Origin: Streptomyces sp. NBC_00083
GTDB taxonomy: Bacteria; Actinomycetota; Actinomycetes; Streptomycetales; Streptomycetaceae
Length of the DNA: 52,694 bases
Direction of reading: 5' to 3'
Assembly: GCF_026343295.1 (NCBI RefSeq)
Contig: NZ_JAPELY010000006.1
Location: 1 to 52,694 of the forward strand
In this document: one piece after another, positions 39,737-47,831 of the stretch
How positions within the stretch are numbered: the stretch's first letter is position 1
Layout of the letters: every line of letters begins with the position of its first letter
The notes under the pieces: model-generated
Told to the model about the DNA's origin: nothing
Seen by the model: the letters and a program-made list of their open reading frames with translations, nothing else
The model's database searches: none
Made by a program: the position numbers and the translations under genes

Positions 39737-41913
39737 GCACCGTGGCGGCACCGGCCGCCGTGCTCCCGCGCCCGCGTACGCACTTCGCCGGCGGGGCCTC
39801 GCGCCGTCGGCTGCGGTCGGTCCCGGCGCAGGCCGGTCCGGTCGCGCGGCTGAAGCTGGGCAACCCGCTCCAGCTGTCGAAGACAATGCGGGCCCGGCTG
39901 CTCGCGGCGGTGCGCGCGCTGGTGACGTCCCCGGCGCTGGCCGGTGCGTCGGACGGGACTCGGCTGGCGTCGGTCGTGCTGACCGCGAAGGCGGATGCGC
40001 GCAAGGACTTCGAGACGTCGATCTGGGCGGAGGAGCTCGGGCGGTGGCTGGGGGTCTCCCAGTCGACGGTCGCGCACACCGTGCTGCCCGAGCTGCGCGG
40101 CGCGGGGTTCCTCGGCTCGAACGTCGCGACGAACGCCATCGGGTGGGCGACGGGCCTGGAGTGCTGGGTGATCCCGATGTACCGGGCGCAGCAGGCCGGC
40201 GACCGGCGGCACGCCCTGGCGCTGTCGCGCTCGGAGCTGGCGGTGCTGCTGAGCCTGATCACCGTGCTGTTCGGTCCGGGGTGGGAGCCGAAGGACAAGC
40301 CGCCGATCCCGGCCGGGCTGCTCGCCGGGCGTACGGGCCGGGGGGCTGCGACGGACCGGCTCGGGCTGCTGCTGATGGTGCTGACGACGGGTTCGGCGGG
40401 CTGGCTGCAGCTGTGCCCGGGGTCAGTCGACACCGACCGGGGCCGTCCGGCGGCGACGGTCGCGCGGCTGCTGGGCTGCACGGCGGCGGCCGGGGCGAAG
40501 GTGCTGGGGCGCCTCCAGGAGCACGGCGTCGCGGACGTGGTGCGCAAGGAGACCGGCTCGGGCCTGAACGCGCAGTCGCGGGTGCGCCTGGTGCCGGTCG
40601 CCAAGGCCCACGGTGTGGCCGTACGGGAGGCCCGCCGGGTCGCGGATTCCGTGTTTTCAGACCTCGCCGGTACTGCATCCGGAGATCTTGAGTCCGGCGA
40701 GACGGGCGAGACCCTTGTGGCGACTGGGATCGAGGGGGCCGGGCAGGACGGGATCGGTGGATCGGCAGACCTCGCCGCTACTGCACAGCACCACGCTCTC
40801 CACGCTTCTGGGGTTACTCCTGGTGGGTCTCTCGCGCTCTCTGGTGGCTTTTCCGGCGAAGGCCGTGGTGGGAACCACGGTCTGCCGGACCGCGCGTGCG
40901 AGCGCGAGGACGGCGGCCCGCTCCGCGGGGAACAGCCGAAGAAGTCCCCGGTCGTCGAAGGCATCAAGGGCAGCGGCGGGCCGGTGGCCGATGCTCCGGT
41001 GCGGGCCGTGGACGGTGCGGGCCAGGGCAGGCAGCAGCGGGGGAGGGTGGCTCTGCCGTCGGAGGATCTGCGGGCCGTCCTGGCTCCGGTCGACCTGGTG
41101 TGGGCGCGCCTGGAGCGTCCGGCCGCCCGGAAGCTGGTGGAGGCCGCAGCCCGTGGCGAGCTGGCCCGGGTGGTCGGGTTCGCCGGCCGTACGGACGCTC
41201 CGCAGATCCTCGCCGACCGCCTCGCCCGGCGCCTGGAGGACCAGATGCGGCTGTACGGGCCGATCAAGGACCCGGTGGGCTGGCTGATCGGCCTGGCCCT
41301 GCCCCAGCGTCAGCGGTGCGGCGACGTCCGGTGCGACGACCGGGTGCTGCTCGACTCCGGGCAGGACTGCCCGCGCTGCGAGGAAAAGCAGGCCGACCGC
41401 CGCGACCAGCGCCGTGCGGTCGCGGCCGCCGTCGACGCCGCGATGCCGCACGCCTCCGAGACCGAGCGCCGTACGGCGACCGCGCAGCAGCTGCACCAGG
41501 ACGTCACCGCCCAGGCGTGGATCCGCGAGCACCGGTGGGCACAGGTCCGCGAGCAGCAGGCCGCCGCAGCTCAGGCCCGTGCCGAAGCCGCGGCCGCGCA
41601 GCAGGCCGTCGACGTCCCGGCCGCGCCGATGGCGCCGGTCGTGCTGCCCGCGCCGCGTCCGCTTGCCGCACCGGACCCGGTCGACGGCGACGACCAGGAG
41701 CAGGAGCTCGTCCTCGAGGACCTGACCCGTGAGCAGGTCCGGGCCTGGCGGGTGCGGGGGTTGAAGGACCACAGCGTCGTCCTCGACCACATCGACCAGT
41801 ACGGCGAACCGTCGGCCCGGCGTCTGTTCAGCAACCAGGTGGTCGACCAGGCGCAGCACCACTCCCGGCTCGGGCACCTGGACCTCGGCTACGCGACCTG
41901 GGGGCAGGCATGA
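39733..41913 (+). CDS. Replication-initiator-like protein (winged helix plus zinc motif)
   Basis: A protein of 726 residues. An N-terminal winged-helix region (SIWAEELGRWLGVSQSTVAH, then TVLPELRGAGFLGSNVAT) and a second one (ATVARLLGCTAAAGAKVLGR, LQEHGVADVVRKETGSG). A low-complexity linker of ~110 residues follows. Then a domain with GPIKDPVGWLIGLALPQRQR and a Cys cluster, CGDVRCDD..DCPRC, at ~527-547, and a Glu/Ala coiled coil. This layout resembles replication proteins of large linear Streptomyces plasmids. Its ATG overlaps the preceding frame and its stop overlaps the DciA homologue start (ATGA). The Rep role is inferred from architecture and partner. Confidence 0.7.
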   Translation: MSTVAAPAAVLPRPRTHFAGGASRRRLRSVPAQAGPVARLKLGNPLQLSKTMRARLLAAVRALVTSPALAGASDGTRLASVVLTAKADARKDFETSIWAEELGRWLGVSQSTVAHTVLPELRGAGFLGSNVATNAIGWATGLECWVIPMYRAQQAGDRRHALALSRSELAVLLSLITVLFGPGWEPKDKPPIPAGLLAGRTGRGAATDRLGLLLMVLTTGSAGWLQLCPGSVDTDRGRPAATVARLLGCTAAAGAKVLGRLQEHGVADVVRKETGSGLNAQSRVRLVPVAKAHGVAVREARRVADSVFSDLAGTASGDLESGETGETLVATGIEGAGQDGIGGSADLAATAQHHALHASGVTPGGSLALSGGFSGEGRGGNHGLPDRACEREDGGPLRGEQPKKSPVVEGIKGSGGPVADAPVRAVDGAGQGRQQRGRVALPSEDLRAVLAPVDLVWARLERPAARKLVEAAARGELARVVGFAGRTDAPQILADRLARRLEDQMRLYGPIKDPVGWLIGLALPQRQRCGDVRCDDRVLLDSGQDCPRCEEKQADRRDQRRAVAAAVDAAMPHASETERRTATAQQLHQDVTAQAWIREHRWAQVREQQAAAAQARAEAAAAQQAVDVPAAPMAPVVLPAPRPLAAPDPVDGDDQEQELVLEDLTREQVRAWRVRGLKDHSVVLDHIDQYGEPSARRLFSNQVVDQAQHHSRLGHLDLGYATWGQA
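40658..40785. repeat. Direct repeat CAGACCTCGCCG(G/C)TACTGCA inside rep
   Basis: Copies at 40658-40677 and 40766-40785 differ at one base and lie 108 bp apart in the linker-coding part of the gene. Origin iterons are known inside rep genes of Streptomyces linear plasmids. Confidence 0.55.
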
Positions 41914-42743
41914 GCGAGGGCGAGGTGTCCGGGGTCGACCTGGCCCGGGTCGCGCTGCGGGCCGCGATGGAGCAGGCCCGGAAGAACGGCGCCGGCCAGA
42001 AGGCGAAGAAGAAACCGCGGGCCCGCGCGGCGGTGCGGCGCGACGGGCGTGAGCCGTTGGGCCTGGGCGCGGCGATCGGTGCGCTGGTCACCGAGCGGGC
42101 GTGGGAGCTCCCGGCCGCCGGCGCGACGCTGCGGGAGCGGTGGGCGGCCATCGCCCCCGAGCTCGCCGGGCACGTCGCCGCCGTGGCGTACGACCCGGAC
42201 TCCGGACAGCTCACGGTGTGCCCGGAGTCGTCGGCGTGGGCGACGAAGGCCCGCCTGGAGCAGACCCGCGTCATCGCGGCCGCCAACAAGGCGGCGGGCC
42301 GCACCGTCGTACGTGCCCTGCGGGTCCTGGCGCCCGGTGCCGTCCCCGCGCCCGGTCCGGCCGATGTCGCTGCGGCAGATCCGGTCCCGGCCGCGCCCAC
42401 CGGTCCGGCGAAGTCCAGGGAGACGGCGTGTGAGGGCTACCGCCGCGCGCTCGCCGCGCACCAGGAGGTCGCCGTGCCGTCCCGGGTCGACCCGGGGATC
42501 GCGGAGGCGGTGGAGCGGCAGAACCGGGCGATGCGCGAGCTGTCCCGCAGGGCGTTCCCCGAAGCCGACGTCGTCGCGGACGATGCGACGGCCCCGATCG
42601 CGGCGGCTCGTGCCCAGCGACGTCACCAGGCCGACGTCTCCCACGCTGCGGCTCTGCGTCGGGCACGAGCGGAGCGCGCGGCGAGGGAGGCCGGGACCGC
42701 GGCCGTGCTGCCGCAGCCGGCTCGGCTCCAGGAGTCGGCGTGA
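41910..42743 (+). CDS. dciA: DciA (DUF721) helicase-loader homologue
   Basis: A protein of 277 residues whose ATG overlaps the rep stop by 4 nt. It opens GVDLARVALRAAMEQARKNG, followed by the DUF721 core: LGAAIGALVTERAWELPAAG, LRERWAAIAPELAGHVAAVA and GQLTVCPESSAWATKARLEQ (~45-150). The C-terminal ~120 residues are a charged helical extension. DciA loads the replicative helicase DnaB in most bacteria; in Streptomyces the chromosomal copy sits near recF. A plasmid copy coupled to a Rep protein suggests self-supplied helicase loading at the plasmid origin. Confidence 0.85.
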   Translation: MSEGEVSGVDLARVALRAAMEQARKNGAGQKAKKKPRARAAVRRDGREPLGLGAAIGALVTERAWELPAAGATLRERWAAIAPELAGHVAAVAYDPDSGQLTVCPESSAWATKARLEQTRVIAAANKAAGRTVVRALRVLAPGAVPAPGPADVAAADPVPAAPTGPAKSRETACEGYRRALAAHQEVAVPSRVDPGIAEAVERQNRAMRELSRRAFPEADVVADDATAPIAAARAQRRHQADVSHAAALRRARAERAAREAGTAAVLPQPARLQESA

Positions 42744-42798
42744 ACGGAATTGACTGGATCTCCTCCCTGCTCTGCTGGTCAAGGGTCACCATCGTCGA

Positions 42799-43194
42799 AT
42801 GGACACTCAACCGGCCCGCTACTACGCCTACTTCACCGACGCCGACGCAGCTGAGGGCGAAGACGACGAACTGGAGGTGCTGGTCGAATCCTGGGACGCG
42901 GACGGCAGGGCCCTCATCCTGGACCAGGCGGAAGGCCGCCTCGTGGTCGCCAAGGACCGGCCGGGCTTCCTTCGGGTGGAGCGATACAACCAGCCACAGG
43001 TCCGCGGCGTACTGCCGGGCGGGAACTGGAGGCTACGGGCGAAGGAGGGGCCGTCGTCCCACAGCCGCGTCGGCTCCCCGGTCATCGCGTTCCTCGTCTA
43101 CGACGGGTACGTCCGGCCCGTCACGAACCTTCCCTCCCCCAACGGGAGGTGGACGACCACGTCGGCGCGGTACGACCTCTTCCAGTCGGACTGA
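42799..43194 (+). CDS. Hypothetical protein (131 residues)
   Basis: MDTQPARYYAYFTDADAAEG, acidic, then GRALILDQAEGRLVVAKDRP and VIAFLVYDGYVRPVTNLP. Beta-rich and soluble; no domain recognised. The ribosome site is weak. It lies between dciA and tap. Confidence 0.6.
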   Translation: MDTQPARYYAYFTDADAAEGEDDELEVLVESWDADGRALILDQAEGRLVVAKDRPGFLRVERYNQPQVRGVLPGGNWRLRAKEGPSSHSRVGSPVIAFLVYDGYVRPVTNLPSPNGRWTTTSARYDLFQSD

Positions 43195-43264
43195 CCAGCC
43201 TTCCAACCTGACCGCGGCGCCCTTGCTCAGCAGGGGCGCCGCGCGTCGTTTCCACCCTCCGAAC

Positions 43265-43344
43265 GCGCACCGTACGGTATTCGTACGGCGAAGGTACGCG
43301 ATCCTTACGGTTCATGGGGTAGAGTGTGGGTCAGGAGGTGTTCC
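43265..43344 (+). promoter_or_regulatory. Promoter/operator region of tap-tpg
   Basis: CCGTACGGTATTCGTACGG (43270-43288) is an inverted CGTACG pair followed by GGTACGCG and TTACGG. A -10-like TAGAGT lies at 43320-43325, and the ribosome site AGGAGG ends 7 nt before tap. The tap N-terminal helix-turn-helix could read these sites. Confidence 0.5.
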
Positions 43345-45570
43345 ATGTCCGAGATGTTCGATGCGGTCGACGCGCTGGTCGCGTCCCGTTCTGCTCTGCC
43401 GTCGGCGGAGGAGCGCAAGCGGCTGCGGGTCGCCCATGGCCTGACGCTGGACGATGTCGCCGGTGCTCTCCATGTGCGGCGGGCGACGGTGTCCGCCTGG
43501 GAGTCGACGAAGAAGCCGACCGAGCCGCGCGGCCCGGAGCGTGAGGCGTACGCGCGCCTGCTCAAGCAGCTCGCGGAGCTCTACCCGGCCCCGGTGCCCG
43601 CCACATTCACCGGCGCGCCCGACCCGGCGGAAGCCCGTCCTCTGTCCACAGGTTCGGCGTCCGAGGCTGCGGTCATGACTGCAACCGAGAACACCCAGAC
43701 CCCCGCCCCGGCCCCCGTCGCCGCTGCTCCAGCCGCCGCGTCCCGCCCGGCGAGCACCACCAGGCCGTCGACGTCCCGCCGCCCCGGCGCGAAGAAGGCG
43801 GCCCCGGCCGGAACCCCGGCGGGCGACACCGACCCGCGGTTCGAGAACGGTCCGCTGGCGGTCGTCGACGTCGAGGACGGGAAGGTGCTGGCGTACTGCA
43901 CCGGCGGCCTGGTCCTGGACGTGCCCGCCAAGTCCCTGCCGTCCCTGGTGGACTGGACGCTCAAGGAGGCGAAGCTCGGCCAGCCGAAGCTGTCCGGCCC
44001 GGGACGGCCCGCCGACCCGCTGCTCGTGCTCACCGAGGCCGCCCTGGAGCGCTACGGCCTCCCGGTCTCGTTCACGGCGGAGGAGAAGGACGCCGGTCGG
44101 ATCCCGGAGAGCCACAAGGTCATCAAGCAGCTGGTGCGCGCCGACTGGAAGCTCACCAAGAGGGGCTTCGGGCCGTGGGCGCGGATCTACCGTCCGGCCA
44201 AGGGCTCGGACCGCCAGTGCGTGCAGCTGTGCATCCCGTCGTGGAACGCGCTGGACGCCCGGTTCTGGGGCGACGCCGCGCAGCTTCCGCCGGCGGAGCT
44301 CGCCCGCGTCCTGGGCGTCTACGCGTCGCGGGTGATGACGCCGCGCGGCTCCACCGCCGTCACCGGCCTGGAGCTGATGACCGCGCTGCACCCGCCGACC
44401 CACGCCGTGCGGGATGAGGAGACCGGTGTCCTGCGGCAGGCGGAGACCAAGACGCCCGGGTCGCTGGGCAGCGACCCGGTGGACTGCGCGCCGTGCGAGG
44501 CCCCGGACGGGCACCCGGTGGTCACTGCGCTGGATCTGCCGCGCTTCCACGTGCGGGGACCGGCGGAGAAGCTGTTCGAGGAGGCGTACGACTGGGCGCG
44601 GCCGATGACCGATGCCGAGTGCACCCTGCGCTACCTGGTCGGCCTGGACGTGAACATGGCCTTCGCCGCCGGCGCGAACGGGCTGAACGTCGGCCTCGGC
44701 GAGCCGACGCACGTCAAGGGCCTCGCGTTCGACCCGAAGCTGCCCGGCTCGTGGCTGGTCGATCTGTCCCACGTCGACCTGTCGCGGGTGAAGGTCGGCA
44801 AGGAGTGGGTGGAGCTGGACGGCTCGCTGCTGCCCTCCCCGTTCACGCCGAAGGGCGACCGGCCCACGGGCCCGGCCTGGTACGCGACGCCGACCGTCGC
44901 GTACGCCCAGGAGCTCGGCTACGACGTCGCGCCGATCGAGGCGTGGGTGCGGTACGACAACGGCCGCTACCTGGACGGCTGGTACGGGCGGCTGCGTGAC
45001 GCCTACCTGGCGACGATGGCCGACCTCGGGGTCGACGCCGACCTGTCGCCGGAGGACTTCCTCGCGGCGATGGACGGCTACAAGGAGCGCGACCCGGAGC
45101 TGACGATCGTCGTCTCGGCGATCAAGGCGACGGTCAAGGGCGGCCTGGGCAAGCTGCGCGAGCGGCCCCGGGGCGAGGGCTGGCGGCCGGGCGAGCGGTG
45201 GCGGGCCCTGGAGCGCCCCACGTGGCGGCCGGACATCCGGGCGGCGGTCATCTCCCGCACCCGGATCAACCTCCACCGCAAGATCGTCAAGCACGCGGCG
45301 TTCACCGGGCAGTACCCGATCGCGATCCTGTCCGACTGCGTCGTCTACGCCGCGAACGGACCGAGCCCGCTGGACTTCCTGCCCTACCGGGAGGGCAGGC
45401 CGCTGCCCGGCGGGTTCAAGCTCGGCATCAACCCCGGCCTGGTCAAGCACGAGGGCACCCAGTCGGTCCTGTGGGGCGAGGAGGTCCGGGACAAGTTCAA
45501 CGCGCCGGAGCTCAACCTCGCCCGGTCCATCAAGGACGGCACCGTCACCGACGCCGACAACGGCGAGTAG
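43345..45570 (+). CDS. tap: Telomere-associated protein Tap
   Basis: A protein of 741 residues from the ATG at 43345 with AGGAGG at 6 nt, close to the ~740 residues of known Streptomyces Tap. An N-terminal helix-turn-helix (KRLRVAHGLTLDDVAGALHV, then RRATVSAWESTKKPTEPRGP) is followed by a Pro/Ala linker and a large alpha/beta domain (GPLAVVDVEDGKVLAYCTGG, LVLDVPAKSLPSLVDWTLKE and YLVGLDVNMAFAAGANGLNV). Tap binds the single-stranded 3' overhang of Streptomyces telomeres and recruits Tpg for end patching. It is followed 15 nt later by tpg. Confidence 0.95.
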   Translation: MSEMFDAVDALVASRSALPSAEERKRLRVAHGLTLDDVAGALHVRRATVSAWESTKKPTEPRGPEREAYARLLKQLAELYPAPVPATFTGAPDPAEARPLSTGSASEAAVMTATENTQTPAPAPVAAAPAAASRPASTTRPSTSRRPGAKKAAPAGTPAGDTDPRFENGPLAVVDVEDGKVLAYCTGGLVLDVPAKSLPSLVDWTLKEAKLGQPKLSGPGRPADPLLVLTEAALERYGLPVSFTAEEKDAGRIPESHKVIKQLVRADWKLTKRGFGPWARIYRPAKGSDRQCVQLCIPSWNALDARFWGDAAQLPPAELARVLGVYASRVMTPRGSTAVTGLELMTALHPPTHAVRDEETGVLRQAETKTPGSLGSDPVDCAPCEAPDGHPVVTALDLPRFHVRGPAEKLFEEAYDWARPMTDAECTLRYLVGLDVNMAFAAGANGLNVGLGEPTHVKGLAFDPKLPGSWLVDLSHVDLSRVKVGKEWVELDGSLLPSPFTPKGDRPTGPAWYATPTVAYAQELGYDVAPIEAWVRYDNGRYLDGWYGRLRDAYLATMADLGVDADLSPEDFLAAMDGYKERDPELTIVVSAIKATVKGGLGKLRERPRGEGWRPGERWRALERPTWRPDIRAAVISRTRINLHRKIVKHAAFTGQYPIAILSDCVVYAANGPSPLDFLPYREGRPLPGGFKLGINPGLVKHEGTQSVLWGEEVRDKFNAPELNLARSIKDGTVTDADNGE

Positions 45571-45585
45571 GGGAGTACGCAGGCG

Positions 45586-46143
45586 ATGAGCATGTTCGGG
45601 GACGGCCTGGACAAGGCGGTGCAGAAGGCGTTCACCCGCCCGGCACCCAAGTCCGCGGGCCCGCAGATGCGGTACATGGTCAAGCAGCTCGGTGGCACGA
45701 AGGCGGTCGCCGAACTGCTCGGCATGTCCCAGCGGCAGGTGGAGCGGTACGTGGCGGGCAAGGCGAAGAGGCCGCGCGCCGACCTCGCCGCGCGCCTGGA
45801 GCGCGAGGTGACCAAGCGGTGGCAGCCGCAGATCAGGGCCAAGGCCCGCGAGAAGGCGGCGACGACCGGCGGCATCGTGATCGACGCCCGCGCCCGCATG
45901 GGCTACACCGCGCCGATCGGCTCCACGGACCAGGACCGCATCCGGCACCTGACCGTCGCCCTGCCGCCCGTCTACGCCGCCCGCCTTTTCGACGCACAGG
46001 CCGCCGGCGCCAGTGACGACCGCCTGCGGGAGATCGCGGCCGAAGCACTCAAGGAGGTGTACTTCCAGGACGGCGGCCGCCGCGCCGGAAGCCTGGACGA
46101 AGTCCGCATGCTCGATGTCGAACACCTGGAGTTCGACCTGTAG
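45586..46143 (+). CDS. tpg: Telomere terminal protein Tpg
   Basis: A protein of 185 residues, the usual Tpg length. N-terminal FTRPAPKSAGPQMRYMVKQL, then a helix-turn-helix (GTKAVAELLGMSQRQVERYV), the TKRWQPQIRAKAREKAATTG segment and a C-terminal LREIAAEALKEVYFQDGG. Thr114 (in GSTDQDR) matches the residue reported to be deoxynucleotidylated in S. lividans TpgL, which primes end replication. It stays covalently attached to the 5' ends. Operon with tap; a strong terminator follows. Confidence 0.95.
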   Translation: MSMFGDGLDKAVQKAFTRPAPKSAGPQMRYMVKQLGGTKAVAELLGMSQRQVERYVAGKAKRPRADLAARLEREVTKRWQPQIRAKAREKAATTGGIVIDARARMGYTAPIGSTDQDRIRHLTVALPPVYAARLFDAQAAGASDDRLREIAAEALKEVYFQDGGRRAGSLDEVRMLDVEHLEFDL

Positions 46144-46164
46144 CAGCCGCGCCCCGAACAGGCT

Positions 46165-46194
46165 GCGAGCCCGGACCAACTGGTCCGGGCTCGC
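46165..46194. terminator. Terminator after tpg
   Basis: GCGAGCCCGGACCA (46165-46178) and TGGTCCGGGCTCGC (46181-46194), almost no loop. Serves the convergent GNAT gene too. Confidence 0.85.
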
Positions 46195-46216
46195 TCGCGT
46201 ATCCGCCAGGGTCGAC

Positions 46217-47029
46217 TCAGCGGGGCAGCGGCAGGACGTCCTGGATGACCAGCTGCCGCCCGTACGGCGTGGCCATGGGCTTCATCTGGACGCCGGTGCG
46301 CAGCGGCTTCACCGAAAAGCGGAAGCCCTTGGTCGGGCCGTGGCAGATGAACCCCGTGGGCGTGGGAATCCCGATGCCGTCCGGGGACACCGTGAAGCCC
46401 AGCCCGGCGTAGAAGTCCGTCAGCTCCGGCTCGTGCGTGACGAGCAGTACGGCACTGCCCAGCTTCCCGGCCGAATGTGAACTGACTGCACGTTCCGCGT
46501 CGGTGACCAGGGCACGCGCGATCCCCTTGCCGCGCCACTGGTCGACGACGGCGAGGGAGTCCAGGCAGCCGACCAGACCAGCGATGATGTGCGCGTTGGG
46601 CGAGCCGATGAGCATGGGATGGGTGAAGGCCCACGTGGCCGGCAGCGCAAGCATGCCGCCGACCAGCGCGCCGGACGACGTCTCCTCCACCACCCGCGCG
46701 TACGTCTGCAGCCCTGGGTCCAGGCTCTGATTGATCACCTCGGACAGCGCTCGCCAGGAGCCGTCGGGGTTGTCCGGATCAGCCAGCCGGATCACCGGCT
46801 CCAGCGCGGCCCGGTCGGTGCGGGCCGCGTCCCTGAGCACGACGCCGTCCGGCAGTTCCGGAGCCCTCACCGGAAGAATCTCTCCCGGCTGCGCCCCGGC
46901 TCGGTGGCCGGCCGCCCCGGAGTACATGCGCTCGCCCAGTACGACGCCCGAGATCTGATGCTCCGCCTCGCGGCGCGCCGGGTTCCCTGACCGCCGGGCA
47001 CCCTTGCGTGCCCCGTTCCGTTTCCCCAC
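46217..47029 (-). CDS. GNAT-family N-acetyltransferase
   Basis: A protein of 270 residues from the GTG at 47029, GGGAGG 6 nt upstream. A basic N-terminus (GKRNGARKGARRSGNPARRE) precedes the acetyl-CoA fold, with the signature SLAVVDQWRGKGIARALVTD (Q/R-x-x-G-x-G/A motif) and VLLVTHEPELTDFYAGLGFT. It acetylates an amine on an unknown substrate; the extra basic head could bind nucleic acid. It is oriented against tpg and divergent from the second tpg. Confidence 0.85.
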   Translation of the reverse strand: MGKRNGARKGARRSGNPARREAEHQISGVVLGERMYSGAAGHRAGAQPGEILPVRAPELPDGVVLRDAARTDRAALEPVIRLADPDNPDGSWRALSEVINQSLDPGLQTYARVVEETSSGALVGGMLALPATWAFTHPMLIGSPNAHIIAGLVGCLDSLAVVDQWRGKGIARALVTDAERAVSSHSAGKLGSAVLLVTHEPELTDFYAGLGFTVSPDGIGIPTPTGFICHGPTKGFRFSVKPLRTGVQMKPMATPYGRQLVIQDVLPLPR

Positions 47030-47123
47030 GGTGTCCCTCCCCTTGTCACCGGCAACCTCCCCTGCTGGGCCCCCTGCATAACACCCGGCGCTGACAGCCG
47101 ACTTGGCGACGGGAGCGCGGCCG

Positions 47124-47132
47124 TTGTCCACA
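47124..47132 (+). promoter_or_regulatory. Perfect DnaA-box match TTGTCCACA
   Basis: A single exact match to the Streptomyces DnaA box, 9 nt before the second tpg start. Isolated boxes can act as DnaA-controlled promoters. Confidence 0.5.
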
Positions 47133-47140
47133 GGCGGATC

Positions 47141-47746
47141 GTGGTCCCTGGAGGTATGAGCGATCACGAGCAGCAGCAGCCGGCCCCGCGCCGCGGCAAG
47201 GTCCTGGAGGCCCTCGCGCGGGCGGAGCGGAAGGTCTTCACCCGGCCCGCGCCGAAGTCAGCAAATGCACAGGTGAAATTCCTTCTCACGCGGGCGAAGG
47301 GGTCGACCAAGGCCCTGGCGGAGCGCCTGGGCGTCTCGCGCCGGACGGTGGAGCGCTACCGGTCCGGGAAGCTGACGAACCCGCAGAAGCGGCTCCAGGC
47401 CGCCCTGGTGGAGGAGACGGAATCCGAGTGGCAACCGCAGGTCAGGGCGCAAGCGCGCGCGCAGGCGTCCACCTCCAGGGGGATGATGGTGGAGGTGACG
47501 GCGTACTTCGGATTCACCTGCACGGGCAGCTCGGACGATGGCCGTGAGCGGCAGATCACCACGGACATCTCGCCCACGTACGTGAAGCAGATCCTGGAGC
47601 TTCAGGAGGCCGGTGCGACGGAGGAGGATCTGCATCCGATCGTCGCGGAGGCCATCACGGAGTCGTATTTCACGGAATGGGGCACACGGGCCGATGGCCT
47701 CCGCGCGGACTTCACGTCAGTGTCGTCAATTTCTTTCCGGTTCTGA
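47141..47746 (+). CDS. Second, divergent terminal protein Tpg
   Basis: A protein of 201 residues from the GTG at 47141; the ATG at 47156 has GGAGG too close. It aligns with Tpg: FTRPAPKSANAQVKFLLTRA, GSTKALAERLGVSRRTVERY, ESEWQPQVRAQARAQASTSR, LELQEAGATEEDLHPIVAEA and SYFTEWGTRADGLRADFTSV. At the position of the priming Thr114 it has Ser (GSSDDGR). The N-terminus is longer and charged. It has no tap partner and is preceded by a DnaA box. It might prime alternative ends, or act as regulator or competitor. Confidence 0.88.
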   Translation: MVPGGMSDHEQQQPAPRRGKVLEALARAERKVFTRPAPKSANAQVKFLLTRAKGSTKALAERLGVSRRTVERYRSGKLTNPQKRLQAALVEETESEWQPQVRAQARAQASTSRGMMVEVTAYFGFTCTGSSDDGRERQITTDISPTYVKQILELQEAGATEEDLHPIVAEAITESYFTEWGTRADGLRADFTSVSSISFRF

Positions 47747-47781
47747 CCCGCCGGAATTCTGAGCCTGCTATAAACCAGATC

Positions 47782-47818
47782 TGCGGGCCGCCGTACAGCG
47801 CTCTGGCGGCGGCCCGCA
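47782..47818 (+). terminator. Terminator after the second tpg
   Basis: TGCGGGCCGCC (47782-47792) pairs with GGCGGCCCGCA (47808-47818). Confidence 0.8.
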
Positions 47819-47831
47819 CCGAATCCGCACG

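Noticed and set aside
45586..46143. Chromosome end rather than plasmid end
   Set aside because: tap-tpg and telomeres also occur on chromosomes, but ParA, rep-dciA, RepL-like and transfer genes within 50 kb favour a linear plasmid; not fully excluded.
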